A DNA stretch of 64,000 nucleotides from Sipunculus nudus (taxonomy: Eukaryota; Annelida; Sipuncula; Golfingiida; Sipunculidae). Below are positions 25,923 through 39,109 of this stretch, in pieces. The number at the start of each line of letters is the position of its first letter. Position 1 is the stretch's first letter. A program made the translations under genes and the position numbers. The stretch is from NCBI GenBank assembly GCA_026874595.1, contig CM049308.1, positions 95,964,624-96,028,623 on the forward strand, read 5' to 3'. Below the pieces are notes generated by a model. It saw only the letters and a list, made by a program, of their open reading frames with translations. It was not told where the DNA came from and ran no database searches.

Positions 25923-25967
<45 letters not shown>
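25923..25967. repeat. (TA)n microsatellite
   Basis: About 22 TA units inside a longer imperfect TA/TTA-rich stretch (25860-26060). The rest of 25810-26580 is AT-rich and holds nothing recognisable. Confidence 0.95.
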
Positions 25968-25970
<3 letters not shown>

Positions 25971-26589
25971 TTATATATAAACGTATACATATATTTACTG
26001 ACATATACCTAAATATACTTATAGATGTACATGTATATGAATATATATATATATTGTGTATACACTTATAATTTATATACTTTTATATACCTTTAACTTT
26101 TTATAATGACATACATTAACCCCCCACCCCACCCCCGCACACACACATGCATGCACACGCACGAAGAAATAAACTCGATAAAAGTCCCAATGTTCAACAC
26201 AGGCGGGCTTTACACAGATAACATAAGATTTTCACATCGTTTATCAATATATATATAATATACTTGGTGGTATAAAGGTCTTGCTGTATGTTTCTGTGAG
26301 ACAATGCTCTCTCCGTATAATCCTTTTCCATACAAGGGTTATACCATATACAAGTCAAACAGTATAAATATAGGGAACATTCGTATATATAACCTTCATA
26401 TTTCACGTGACACTTCAGCAATACATGCACGTCATGCAGTATCTTGACATTGAAATTTCTTCCCATATATATATAGGTCTTTATATTGACAGATAAATTT
26501 CTTCCTTTATATTTCTGGACGCGCCTGATCTTAATTTACAGTTCCCCACCATGCAACTTGTGATATCAAATTAATGTGAGCACAGACTG

Positions 26590-27105
26590 TATGACGGATC
26601 TTATAATCACTGACCTTATCATGTCTAAACTTATAATCACGGATCGTATCACGGACCTTATAATCACGGATCGTATCACGGACCTTATAATCACGGATCG
26701 TATCACGGACCTTATAATCACGGATCGTATCACGGACCTTATAAACACGGATCGTATCACGGACCTTATAATCACGGACCGTATCACGGACCTTATAATC
26801 ACGGATCGTATCAGCCTTCTAAACACGGATCGTATCACGGACCTTATAAACACGGATCGTATCACGGACCTTATAATCAAGGATCGTATCACGGACCTTA
26901 TAAACACGGATCGTATCACGGACCTTATAATCACGGATCGTATCACGGACCTTATAATCACGGACCGTATCACGGACCTTATAAACACGGATCGTATTAC
27001 GGACCTTATAATCACGGATCGTATCACGGACCTTATAATCACGGATCGTATCACGGACCTTATAATCACGGACCGTATCACGGACTTTATCACGGACAGA
27101 GTATA
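26590..27105. repeat. 27-bp minisatellite, about 19 copies
   Basis: The unit is built from two related halves, ATCACGGATCGT and ATCACGGACCTTATA. It is short, homogeneous and free of stops in one frame on each strand, so long frames run across it in both directions (26576-27106 plus, repeat RITDLIITD; 26566-27126 minus, repeat RSVIIRSVI). One unit near 26810 is shortened. Neither frame looks like a natural protein. Confidence 0.95.
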
Positions 27106-27402
27106 AAGTTTCTTCAGGAAGAACAAGTTCGTGTTGCCTTTAATTTATTTTTTCACATTAGTTTCAAATTGTCTGTATAGTATATATATGGTATATATCC
27201 AGATAGTCTGTATTCTGTCACAGTTTCCTTATGCATGAATAATCACATCATTTCTTTTATGAATTTTTCATATTTTCTGTATCATATCTGACAATAATGT
27301 AACTTAATTTTGCTGGGAGCTATAAGCTTAAAAACGTCAGCATACTATATATGAAGGCGGACGTTTGTCTTAAGACGTGCATGCAGTTCAGCAAGTTTAT
27401 GC

Positions 27403-27405
<3 letters not shown>

Positions 27406-27472
<67 letters not shown>
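27406..27472. repeat. (TA)n microsatellite
   Basis: About 33 uninterrupted TA units. Confidence 0.95.
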
Positions 27473-27475
<3 letters not shown>

Positions 27476-27499
27476 TCCATAAAATTTTTTTTTATTTAT

Positions 27500-27890
27500 T
27501 ATTTTTCTGATTTTTATTATTATTTCTGGCCGTGACCGCAGTATGACATATACATTATGCCGTGATACAGTTCACATCTGTTACTAGCCCGGTCTGACCA
27601 CAGAACTATATATAATAAAGCCCGGCGAATAATGGCCGCGTGAGTCCCAGTCAACTTATAGAGGGCTGAACCCCGACAAAGAAACTTCGGCGTGTACATT
27701 AGGGCACCCAGACCTTCTCATTTAAAGAGTCGGGCTTTTAGAAATGCCACAAGGCAGCTAATGACGTGGAAAGTAAATAAGATTTACTGGATTTTGCTGG
27801 CTCATTTTCTTGTTATAAATAGCTATTATGACGCTCAAGTCTGCCCGGAAAGAAATGTAATCCGCAACACGCCCATGATATTTAACTTGA
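27500..27890. promoter_or_regulatory. Candidate regulatory island upstream of Otx
   Basis: Moderately GC-rich unique DNA flanked by AT-rich sequence. A short plus-strand frame at 27692-27895 has no recognisable domain. Confidence 0.25.
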
Positions 27891-28087
27891 AATGAACAAC
27901 AGAAGGGTAATTGTATACACACGCATTCTTTACTGGCACAAATGTGTCAATTTAAACATTAAAATCGACTTATTTTTATGAAATTTATACGATGAAGTAT
28001 ATTTAACTAGCTAGATTTGCACTTTCCACCTTGCGTTTTGATGGACATGTATTATACATTTATAAACAGTATAATAAAAATGCATTC

Positions 28088-28089
<2 letters not shown>

Positions 28090-28134
<45 letters not shown>
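28090..28134. repeat. (TA)n microsatellite with TTA interruption
   Basis: About 17 TA units followed by an interrupted run. Confidence 0.9.
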
Positions 28135-28279
28135 GTAATAAGCAATATTGTTAGTGTTTATCTTTATTAAACATTCTGATAACCTTTCTATATGTATTTC
28201 CAGTATTTATAATTTTAACATTCAAATGTTTTATAATATTTAGCAACTTTATTTATAAATAAAATGAATGTTACAGTAC

Positions 28280-28580
28280 GCCGTTCATAAAGCAGAAATT
28301 AACCACGGCCGACACACAGGCTTGATGATTGATGTATTATTATTGAGGCTGGGAATTATAGGCTCAGTTAAACTTGTTGAGTGTGAATGAGACTCATTGT
28401 CCTCGGGCCATTTACCGCTAAGGGTTCCTGCTCGGGACCTGGGTGTCATTATGGTAATACAGCCGGCCATACATAAATCTATAACTCTCATGTTTGAGAA
28501 CAACTCTCCGGTTTACTTTGTCAACAGGTAGGTCGATACATGTATTACATTATGGATGAGGGGTCCGGACCGCATGATGA
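28280..28580. promoter_or_regulatory. Candidate regulatory island upstream of Otx
   Basis: A GC-richer 300-bp patch in AT-rich surroundings. It contains TTTACCGCTA at 28410-28419, shared with the intron 1 island at 16.4-17.1 kb. 28590-28940 is AT-rich with nothing recognisable. Confidence 0.25.
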
Positions 28581-28965
28581 ATTCACAATATATAGACTTA
28601 CATATAAATATAAGAACTAACAAAACCCTGCATATAAATTATATATACCATGTTATAAGTCGGAACTACATTTTGAAATAATAAAAAAAATTGAACTTTA
28701 TAACTTGATTTTTTAAATGTGCAATGATAAAAAATACACACTTTTTTGTGCATTATATGTATATATCTATATACAGATAAAATGTGTGCCATTTTTTCAC
28801 TTGCACCATTATAAGCTTTCAAATTCTTCATCCAGAGAGAGTTCCGCGTTTTATATCATTAGCTTCAAATGATTATTTAATACAAATTTTTATAAGAATA
28901 AGTGACCTAGTTTTAGCATAAATTACAGAGACTTTTGTCTCATGTCTCTTAATATTATTATTATA

Positions 28966-28967
<2 letters not shown>

Positions 28968-29028
<61 letters not shown>

Positions 29029-29047
29029 AATTTGTGTGTAGTTCATG

Positions 29048-29115
<68 letters not shown>
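28968..29115. repeat. (ATT)n microsatellite followed by (TA)n
   Basis: About 18 ATT units (28971-29026) and about 32 TA units (29052-29115) separated by 25 bp of unique sequence. Confidence 0.95.
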
Positions 29116-29117
<2 letters not shown>

Positions 29118-29369
29118 CTTTGCATGTCTGCGCATAACAAACATCAATATATGATTGAGGAATTTTTTTAATTGTTGAGGATTTATATCCCAAGAAAAAT
29201 TATAGATGTAATCAATTGTACAGTTGTATAAACATCTTCAGAAAGTATGTGCATTTACTGATGTTAAAACTTGCATTTCAGAATGATTTGATACGATATA
29301 TCATTTCGTGTGCTTTGGTGATTTTATATATTTAGCTGTTAGCATGCATGAAGCATTCTTAAGGAAGTG

Positions 29370-30480
29370 CTGACGGCTATACCTGTAAATGATGTGGCGT
29401 AAAGCGGCGGGGTACTGAGAGCGGGGGCGCGTGCGTGTACAGTATACATATAGAGCGCCAACAGAAATACGAAAACTGTCTTATTGAGAACAGAAAGTCA
29501 CATCGAGTAAACATGAACGTAGTCAAGAGGGACGGACGGTATGTACAGACCGTGATGCTGAGGGCCCATGGACCAGCAAAACAGATATATGTCGCCAACT
29601 TGGTGAATGCTGGCCAAACGGAACATTTGTAATACATTGTTTTCCGTGCTGTCCGCATGTTTGCCGCTCGGTCACTTAGAGAATAATTTGGTGTAAGATT
29701 ACAAAGGTGCTGGGCTGCAAGGTCCACATGAAATAGACAATATTTAGAGGTGCGCACTGCGCGCAAGCATTGGAACGTGGGGGAATTGTCAATTTCAGCG
29801 CCCGTCGCCGTGATCTAACTCCGAATAAATATGTGCTGGAGCCCGGCAGAGAATCACTCAGCATTGAGGGTCATGATTCCAAAATGTTAGTGTTTCGTGC
29901 CTCCGGCGCGATAGTGTCTGACTTAAATTGATGTACGTCCCAGCCAGTATAGCGGCCAACAAGACCCTAATTTGTTAGCCCGCTGTCAAAACCTGCATGG
30001 GCACAGATAATATTGAACCTGGAAATTTATATGAAAATTTGTGTTCATGGGGAGCGGTAATTGTTTGTTTAGACTCCCATCACTTACGCTTATCTGTGGG
30101 TCCCACCCGTCGCCTGGCCGTATCCCGGTCGGCCATGCCGCGCTGTAATGGCCCCCATCGCCACAATGCCGCCACAAACGGCCTTTTACAGCACCTCGCT
30201 TTTTGTCCGGGTCACTGGCAAATTGCCGTAAAATTTGAGAAATTTCACACTTATCAACCCAAGACGGCCCTGGGACCAATTCAATTACTCACTCATTCAA
30301 TTACCCTTCGCCAAGACGTTTGTCATTTCGCGGAATCTTACGTCGAATAGCAGGCCGCTAAAAACGCCCTTCTTCAGCTTTACTGGCTTCTGTCGCTCGC
30401 ATTCCTTCGGTTGTCTATTTCCTTGTCTGTTTCATGATGCTGGCAGGCTGCCGGTATAAACAGGTGCCTAAAGCTCCTCC
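29370..30480. promoter_or_regulatory. Large GC-richer island upstream of Otx
   Basis: 1.1 kb of CpG-containing unique DNA. It contains the recurrent word GAAATTGAC on the minus strand at 29788-29796 and, 50 bp away, a segment at 29715-29739 that resembles 42971-42994. Open frames on both strands (for example 29377-29766 minus, 29997-30350 plus) have no recognisable domain. Confidence 0.35.
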
Positions 30481-31285
30481 CTACACTAACGTCTCACCAA
30501 CGTGTATTTGTATACACAGACAATTTACCTTTTATCAAAGAACCCGGTCCATCATAAATAATGACATCAATGGTTTCCTTCAAAATACTCCCATCAAATC
30601 TTATATTTTATGTGGGTATAATCTTTCTTTGTTCCAATGTAACCCTAAAATTTGTTTTGTTTTCCTAAGAATGGCATATTTCTCGTTTAAGTATAGAAAA
30701 TCCAACCTTATTTGTCCTTTGTTGACCGAGCATTAGTCTTTAAGAGTTGTGGTATTTATTTTTGTGTCGGCCTATAAGTTCCTCTCTACGACACAGAATC
30801 TGTTTTATATTTCCTCGTGTTTGTTTAGCCGTGTCGTTCTACCATCTAGTCTCATCCTCTCAGAGACAGATCTCCCCTCAAGTTTTTGTTTTTTATTATT
30901 GTATTTTCGGGAATCCGTTTTTACTAGAATCATCATGAAATTCTGAAAATTCTAAAATCTCATTTTTTTTATTTCCAATGCAGTCAGTGTTATAACGTTT
31001 CGGAAGACCCTTAATAAGTGTCTGTGTACAGGATTACATCATCGATCAGTCTAAATCAAGTAAATACATAACTGTGCATATATGTGCATAATGCTTTTTA
31101 ATCAAGATTTTTTGTTTATGATTTTATAGGGTTGTAAAGATACATATTTGTATATATATTTTCCATATATCGTTTTATTATATGCCACCTACTATACCAG
31201 GACGTCTATTTCCCATTTTATGATATCGCTTAAATAATGTTTGTTGGGTGTAATATACCTTATGGAAGTGTATTTTTGGGGTTAT
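30481..31285. other. Gene-free, T-rich DNA
   Basis: A long pyrimidine-rich stretch on the plus strand (30490-30960) with short overlapping frames that look like chance. No repeat or signal is recognised. Confidence 0.4.
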
Positions 31286-31289
31286 GATA

Positions 31290-31700
31290 TCAGTTACATT
31301 TTGTTTCAGGGCTGTAATACAACACCAGGACGTATACTTTGGGTTGTCTTGCTTGGCGTGTTGAGTGTTGGATCCAGACTGTCAGCTCATTATGCGGGAC
31401 GGCGCGGGGATGGGAGCCCAGGTGGTCTCTTCTTTAGAAACCTGTAACGGGTGTTACCTGAAGCAGATGGTTTAGTATTGAACTGGTTTCTCCGGCCCAG
31501 GCCCCGCAAACCCCCACACAGCCCAGAATAAACCAATACAACTTCTGTCAACACGTGATATACATGTCAATAGGCCCAATCCCCACACGCTCCAAACTCG
31601 ATTAAAACCTAAATGACGGGAAATAGAAAGGCAACAAGGCATTGTGCCGCTCATTGCATGTCGTTATCAAACGGCAAAGGTCAAAAATTAAAATCTCTAG
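31290..31700. promoter_or_regulatory. Small GC-richer island
   Basis: Unique DNA with a short frame on each strand and no recognisable motif. A poly-C run and CpG patch follow at 31800-31870. Confidence 0.2.
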
Positions 31701-32268
31701 GCGGAAAATGCTCAATAGTGTAGTAGGCTTGACAAAATATATAATTAATTTACGTGTTTGTTAGTGTATGTCTCCCCAGAGTCAAATCACATTTCAATTA
31801 CCACCCCTCACCCCCCCCCCCCGCCCTCTGACCTGTATCAGTAATCCCGCGTGTGTCGGGTATATCAAGTCAAGTCCTCACCCACAAAGGTATTATAGAA
31901 CTGTAAATCGGATTTAACCGGATAAAGAAAAATCGTGGTGTTACAATACTCTCCCTGAATGAACTACACGAGTCACAACAAATTTATGTGTTTAATGATT
32001 GACTCTTCTGTTCAGATTGAAGCACGGATTAACCAGTTATATTTCGGCCGAGTAAAAGAGCTCTCTGATATACTCCATCAGTCAACAATAACACAGACAG
32101 GTGCTTGGTTTGTATACAAATACCACAAACAACATTAACAACATTATAATGGAAACCATCTGCATGGTGTCTTCTTTAGACCAAAAAGACATAATAATTA
32201 TCATATATATAGTCGATCCATGAATACATGCACACTTGTAAATGACTGGACATATATATGTCCCATTC

Positions 32269-32271
<3 letters not shown>

Positions 32272-32338
<67 letters not shown>
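32272..32338. repeat. (TA)n microsatellite
   Basis: About 33 uninterrupted TA units. The flanks (31880-32270 and 32340-33020) are AT-rich with nothing recognisable. Confidence 0.95.
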
Positions 32339-32340
<2 letters not shown>

Positions 32341-33029
32341 TTACATGTAATTTTCAGGGCGTGCATGTTGACATATATATATAGTCTCATATTGCAGCAC
32401 ATGCACATGTGCACACACGCACATAGGCACACTAAACGTAAAGTGATTTATAGGAGAATAAAAGGAATGTGCATAGGGCGCATGCACACCCCTATATACA
32501 TGTGTGAATGTCCCGTCGAACTCCTATCCAAAAACACCTATTTTTCATATACATATATAAATATATATTAATCTCTTGTTTAAATAAACATTTATTTGGA
32601 TTTAATTTATATATTTCCTCGTAGCCAGTCAAAACCATACAGGCCAATTAATATACCAGTCTCCTTGGTAATAAAAAGATCATAATATACATTTATTTCA
32701 ATTTAAGGCTCCCACAAATGTCGCGTGAACCCCATTCTATGCATATATGTCATATCCTTTTAGGCTACATGGTAAATACAAAATAAGGTATTCAATGTTT
32801 TTGTTTGTTTTCAGGTCATAAGTGTTATTTTACCCCAATTATTTTAAATTTCCATATTTATAATTATACCTTTTTTTTTTAAATGCCACCATTAATTTTA
32901 AGATGGTTTTATTTATCATAATTGGTTTGGTGACATGTTCCACCAAGTGTAAATAGAATTAACCTGAGTGAAAAATGACAGAATTTGTAAACAGTATATT
33001 CTGTCTGAATGTTTAAATATCCCAACGGT

Positions 33030-33560
33030 CCTCTTCACAGTTCAAGGTGTTTTCCTCTCCAAACACGTCGCTGTGACATCCGCAATATGTTTGAAATAAC
33101 TGATGGCTTTTCCGAGTGAAAGGTTAGAAAACAAATTTAACGAAATGTCCATTTATTTGCCATGTCAGCCCGGCTCTTATATATTAGATACTCTAAGCAA
33201 AGTCAGGAGGTTGCATAACGAGAGACGTGTGAGTGACAGTTTCCCGCTAGTCAATTTCAGTTCGCCAGGCGTGCATGTTGTCGATTTCAGCGATGTATTG
33301 TTGGTTTGAGGGGTGCGCGGTGGAGATATTGACACGGTCGGTGGCGGGACCCGGTCGCTTGTGACCCATTCATGCACATAATGACTGTCATTCTCCGTAA
33401 CGGACCCCAAGAAAACCCATTCATCACAGGTCATGAAAATTTATTAGAAATTAATTAGAGGGGCGAGGCTCGGGCGTCTTGCAGGGAAGTCACATACAGG
33501 GGAACAGCGACACTATGAACGTTTCACACTGAATGAGAACTGTAGTCTCTGCAGATTTGT
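33030..33560. promoter_or_regulatory. Candidate regulatory island with paired recurrent motif
   Basis: Two minus-strand copies of the window's recurrent word lie 20 bp apart: GAAATTGAC at 33250-33258 and GCTGAAATCGACAAC at 33277-33291. No coding content. 33570-34420 beyond it is AT-rich with nothing recognisable. Confidence 0.35.
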
Positions 33561-34429
33561 CTGGATTCTTTTATTTATACCACGAAGCCTAGCTTGGAAA
33601 AAAATAGTGTTACAAGTTTCAAATACAACCCAGACCAATGTAGAACTTTGTATACATTAATTACTTACATATGATATTTTTTAAGTTTCTGCTGTTCAGT
33701 CCACGCGCAGTCTCCGAACCAGGTCGATATCATGACTCCACAAGTCCTTATAATTATATGTATAATTTTATATATAAAGAATCAATGTTGGACATTAATT
33801 CGTTGCATGGCAGATTTAGTAATACCATGTAAAGCCTATAGAGAATTTATCTAGTGTTACTTCAGATGGTCTTTAACTTTGGTGTCGAAGTCCGGGTTTA
33901 TTAAAACTGGAAATGCGCTATAGTCCGTAGAAATATTTTGTTAAGTCTATAAAAACTATATAAATTATTTGTTGTTCTTGAGATTTTGATAAATTAATAC
34001 ATTTTAATTTTTTCTTCAAAATATTTTTTTTCCAGAATTACAATGTGTACAGTTGTTTAAATTATAGACTGATAGTTTCATTTACGTCGAGCAACATGCA
34101 TGCCATAATCCTTAACTCTCACACCAGTCACTACATATACCCGATTTATCTGATCTTAAAAGAAAACTATAAAGACGCCATGACCGTGGTTAATATTGCA
34201 TGACAGTGTTCAAAGTGGTTTCTCAGTAATAGCTTGATTGAATAAAATCTGGTGGCAATATTCATGATATAACTCACAACATACCTATACAACCTACAGA
34301 CGTTTACGGGCGTGTGATAGACCGCTAAAGTCTGTTAATCGTACGTCTCTGAGTGGTTATTAATCTTTTAAATCCCTGACACTGAAATGAGAAAGTCAAA
34401 GATGAGTGCGAGAACTGTCACTGAATGGT

Positions 34430-34990
34430 GGTGGTGATGATTAGTGATGATGTGATTGTGTTCACGTGATTTATGCAGTAGATATGGTGGGGGTATGTGT
34501 CTCATAAACCATTCGGAGCGTCAGATAGACGGGCAGTCCATACTGAACAGATGGGCAGCCCCTGTAATCCGCCTCGCGTGGCGCTGCCGGGCTCTTGATC
34601 CTCAAAATCGCCAGTGTAGGATTTCATAATAGGATGTGCAGTAGCGTGCGGCCGCCGCTCGCCCCCGCCGCCAAAAAGCCAAAAAGTGCCATTCACCTTG
34701 TCTTGCACAATATGGTGCCGAAAACACCGAGCTTTAACCATTGATTGCCGCCACGACTCTGGCTCGTTAGTGAGCCCCGGTAACGCGCATAACGACAACA
34801 TATGTTGTGGGAAGCTTACGGCTTTGTTCCCGTCCCCATCTCCTCCTGTAGAAACAACAGAGTCATCGCGAGTTTCATTAAAACAAGTGACAATGCCAAT
34901 ATGGACCGACCACACCGCGCGTGATCATTCACGGGGGACGCTCCCTGCAAAACCCGACGTTTTTTATGAGAAACAAATACACACAGCCCA
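34430..34990. promoter_or_regulatory. CpG-rich island upstream of Otx
   Basis: GC-rich unique sequence containing CCTCGCGTGGCG at 34572-34583, a variant of a word also found at 12925 and 39380. A 137-codon minus-strand frame (34502-34915) is overlapped by a plus-strand frame and lacks recognisable domains. Confidence 0.3.
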
Positions 34991-34999
34991 AAGTTAAAT

Positions 35000-35511
35000 A
35001 GTGTAATCTTGTTCATCAAATCCCTGTACTTTAAAGTTGATTTTTTTAAACATTTCTCCGTAGGTTTAATTTCAGGCAAATCTGTAACAAGTTCAGTTCT
35101 GGTATATAAATAGTATACCGTGTACATTTTAAACGGTATTTCCATAAACATCAAGTGAATTTAAAAAGTAAGTTAAAAAACCGTTAGTTATTGTTGTTAT
35201 TTAAAACAGGTCATGAAAGCAATACATTTATTCAAAAACAGACGTTTTCTTTGCGAATATTATTTTAGTAATAAATTGTCGTTGATGTACGTTCTTCGAC
35301 AATATATAGGATTTATTCATATTTCTGACTTTCAAACTATGTAGTATTTTAACCGACCACGTGTAAACCACTCCCTCTGGCGGCGAACATTTTGAATACT
35401 ATAATTATTTTCATGGAACAAAATGATGAAACAAGAAAACACATATGGCTAAATTTATAACAATGCTATTCCATTATTCATTCATGCATGAAAACATTCG
35501 CTTTTGGAATG

Positions 35512-35571
<60 letters not shown>

Positions 35572-37480
35572 AAAAACATATATACGTAGCTAACTGTGGA
35601 AGTAACTTTATATTTAATTACCAAATTTTTATTTAAAAATTATGAACATAGATAATGAGTCAATGTTACATCTCAATGGACCGCGAGTATAGAGAACACT
35701 TTTAATTCATCAGTATATGCTGATTATAATATTATATATGAATATAAACGCTAAGTATCCGCTGTATAGACTTGTGAGGGAATGACGGCTGCCGGGTTGA
35801 GTACAGGCCTCTGATTCCGTGTCTGACTCTCTCGCTCGGACGAACAACTTTTTGTACCTATCAGGTTTAATAACATTCCTCTTTGATGTAAATTTCATGG
35901 GTGATTAGTATCGACTTATGAGTGGGACGGGCGGGTAATAACGATGTGTCAGCGTAAGGGGACAAAATATTGATATTTGATTTATGCACCAAAGGCGCTA
36001 AGAGGATCTAGGGTCAAATGGATTAGCAGCTAAATCTTGTGCTGAGCTCTTTGACGATAAATTGAAATGGTCTACCTGTGATGAGCTAAATGTCACCTGT
36101 AACGAGGGCTGCCCGAATATCACGGCCTGCATGACGTCAAAATGCCGCAACGCTGCCATACTCACTATACATACACGATACCTCAGAATACAATATAAAT
36201 ATGCAAGCGTAGACATACACAAGTGCATATATATATATATATATATTGAATAATTGAAATTATAAATGAATTTTCCTCATTTTATAAAAAAATTAAAACA
36301 AAGTCACTATACCGCGTTGAACAAGACATGCATGCAGCTGAGCACGTATCCCCAAGCAACAAATCATGCAAAATAGAAAAAATGTGTTGCGTATGTATAA
36401 ATCTATAAACCAGGCATAATAATTCTGTTACTTTTCATGAACAAGGATGAGACTTCTTTCATCAATTTATAATAAAACTTGATATTTATTAACTTTATTA
36501 CATTGTTATTCTTGTTATCAAACGCATTTAAATGTATACATATGTATGACATTAAATTAATTTACATATATATGCCAAAAAGATGCAACTCTTAACACGT
36601 TTTGTACCAAGTACTTTGATTTTATGTTTTATTACCTCCTTTTTCTCTTTTTCATATACAATATGAAGTTATATGCCACGTAATACTGAAATGATTTACG
36701 ATAGATGAAGACATTTTAACACTCCTAGACTTTTTTTATAATACCAAAATAAGTTTTCAGTGAAAGTTCATTGTAATGTTTATTCTTTTATTTTTTGTTT
36801 TATATATTGCATCAATGGACTAAATGATGTAACAATTAAAACATGTACTTGCAGTATTTAATGGCTTTTCCTCAAAGATGGGAGTTTATTCCTTGATGAT
36901 GCAGAACAGTTTTTTTCTTATATGGTTTATATGGCAGCAGGTTTATGGGCGCTACATGTCTTCTGATGAATTTGAGCTAGTAACTAAAATGTGTGAGAAA
37001 AAGAACAAACAAAACTCGGAAGCGTATAATATGAATGGTGGGAATATATTCTATATAAGGCACTTGTGTAGAGACAATAAAATTGCCCACATGCATTGAG
37101 TGGTTCAGGGTTTATACTTGATATACAGAACATCAACGACAGATGTATATAATATATACAACGAGCCTGTTATAGAAAGCCAACGTCTATTGAAGCTAAC
37201 AACTAGGATATAGAACTAGGATAGGCCTTTCCGATGTTCTAATGCAGAATGAATGTAAACAGAGGATCGTATTAAAATTATGTTATATATAAAATGGATT
37301 TTAAAAATTGGCTTTTTTCATGTAATTATTTTGAGCCGACTAAATGATGATATATAAAGATTAAGCATTGTGGTTGATATTATACACTATACACATACAA
37401 AATTAACGACCCTTAATCCCAGCGTATAATTGATTAATGTTAAGTATATATGTGATATATTTATGAGTTGTTAGGAGTGT
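35000..37480. other. AT-rich gene-free DNA with one (TA)n tract
   Basis: A (TA)n tract at 35515-35569. A moderately GC-rich patch at 35760-36160 contains a CREB/ATF octamer TGACGTCA at 36132-36139. The remainder shows only short AT-driven frames. Confidence 0.5.
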
Positions 37481-37489
37481 GGATTTTCA

Positions 37490-37990
37490 ACACGTCCCCT
37501 GCGTACCATGCATCACACAGGAAGGAGGGCAATTATTAGGAACTCTGTGACAATACTAATGTCAAGGATCGCCCCTTCACTCGACTGGCTGTGAGGGCGC
37601 GGGTTTTGTATGACACATACACCATAAAAGGCGTCTTTTTACAGTCGGGCCGGCTCTCGTTTGTAGCGCGTTTGTATTGAGCGCTTGACGAGGGTTCGCG
37701 AGGACTCACAAAGCGCGGTGTGTCGCAGAAAATGGCGGTATCCAGAAAGGACCGAGCTGGTTCAACAACAATAGCATCTCCTCCACAAACCCTCTCGGCC
37801 TTTCATGGCAGAGTTTGTGCCCAGTGCGGTGTGTAAGAAAACGGAAACATTAGACAAAAGGGGTAAACTTCTCATTTTCACCCCCTACCAACAGGTGCTG
37901 GCGCACGCGCTGTAGCGGCGAGCTGGAAACGACATCAAAGAAATCACGCGCTTCTACGTTCTAAAGTCGTGTAAGTTTCATTGAAAAGTA
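37490..37990. promoter_or_regulatory. CpG island with YY1-like ATGGCGG start
   Basis: About 500 bp of CpG-rich DNA containing AAAATGGCGG at 37730-37739, a match to the YY1-type element often placed at transcription or translation starts. From this ATG a 34-codon plus-strand frame (37732-37836) opens with MAVSRKDRAGSTT, and a GTAAGA donor overlaps its end at 37833. It could be the first exon of a plus-strand transcript or a chance frame. I recognise no product. Confidence 0.3.
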
Positions 37991-37999
37991 TTTCCCTTT

Positions 38000-38906
38000 G
38001 TCGCATAGAGACGTGATGGTGAATTTCTACTAAATTATGTCCAATTACTATTAGGAATTAAACAGGACACAGGTGGTTCAGAGAAAAACGCATCCCAGTT
38101 GAAACATACAGAGTCAATGTTTACCTATATGACGGAGTTAATATTGCTTTATTTACTTAGAAACACCTGTGACAAACGCTGGGTTGTGGCTCCGCATTTT
38201 AAAAATAACAAAAGTGTACATCTTCCAAAGACCCACCCCTCCGTATTGCCCAGTCTGTTTAAACTTCTCTCATACAACGTCCTATATGCTATATATGCAT
38301 GTATTTGTGGTGATATCCTTTTTCCGCCAATTACATAATTCCCTCGCGCATTTCTTCTGCAAATAGATATAGAAGCTCCTTCCACCATTTGTTGAAACGA
38401 AATAAATGGGACTTTGATAATAATTTTTTTCTTGACATTCATTACAGCTAAAATATATATATTTATTTTTTATATATTGTTCTTTGCATCTGTAAGGTAC
38501 AATATAAACTCTCGTTTCTTGGTCTTATTGCAAATATTTGTAATAAGATAAAATACTGGCCTTGGGTTTATTCATAATGGGCAACATGTATACTCTCAAA
38601 CAGGTATTCATTTTTTTTTTGTTTAGTTAATTTGTCTCGGGAGAAAAAAAGACGCAATCATGTCAAATGAACCCAGGCGCTATATATATTCAAACTCTGA
38701 AGATCTTAGCTCAGCATAATGAGAAATCCACAGTGACGTCACTGTTGATGTCATACTTTAATAAAAAAAAGTCATGAATGTCGAAAAGTAACATTATGAT
38801 AACCTCTCATATTGATGCACTGCTGCGCTGCTTAAAAACCTGTGAAAGTGTATATATAGAAATAACAATAATATCACTTTTTATTAGCTGGTAAGACGCA
38901 TGTTAA

Positions 38907-38965
<59 letters not shown>

Positions 38966-39100
38966 CAGGGTTATGGTAATATCATTTGAATTAACAAGAA
39001 ACCAATGACCCCTTGTAACTCAGTTGTAGACCATGCATGGAGTCCTCCTTGTTAACAGGAGACTGTATATAAATTTCATGAACGGTTCACGAACGTTTTC
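38000..39100. other. AT-rich gene-free DNA with a CRE palindrome
   Basis: Holds a (TA)n tract at 38910-38960 and, at 38730-38745, the 16-bp perfect palindrome ACAGTGACGTCACTGT centred on a full CREB/ATF site. No coding content is recognised. Confidence 0.5.
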
Positions 39101-39109
39101 CATCTATAG

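Noticed and set aside
22690-27105. CRISPR-like repeat arrays
   Set aside because: Units are contiguous without unique spacers, there are no cas genes, and the locus is an intron-bearing animal genome.
34502-34915. 137-codon minus-strand frame in a CpG island
   Set aside because: Overlapped by a plus-strand frame and lacking motifs. Frame length is expected in GC-rich, stop-poor DNA.
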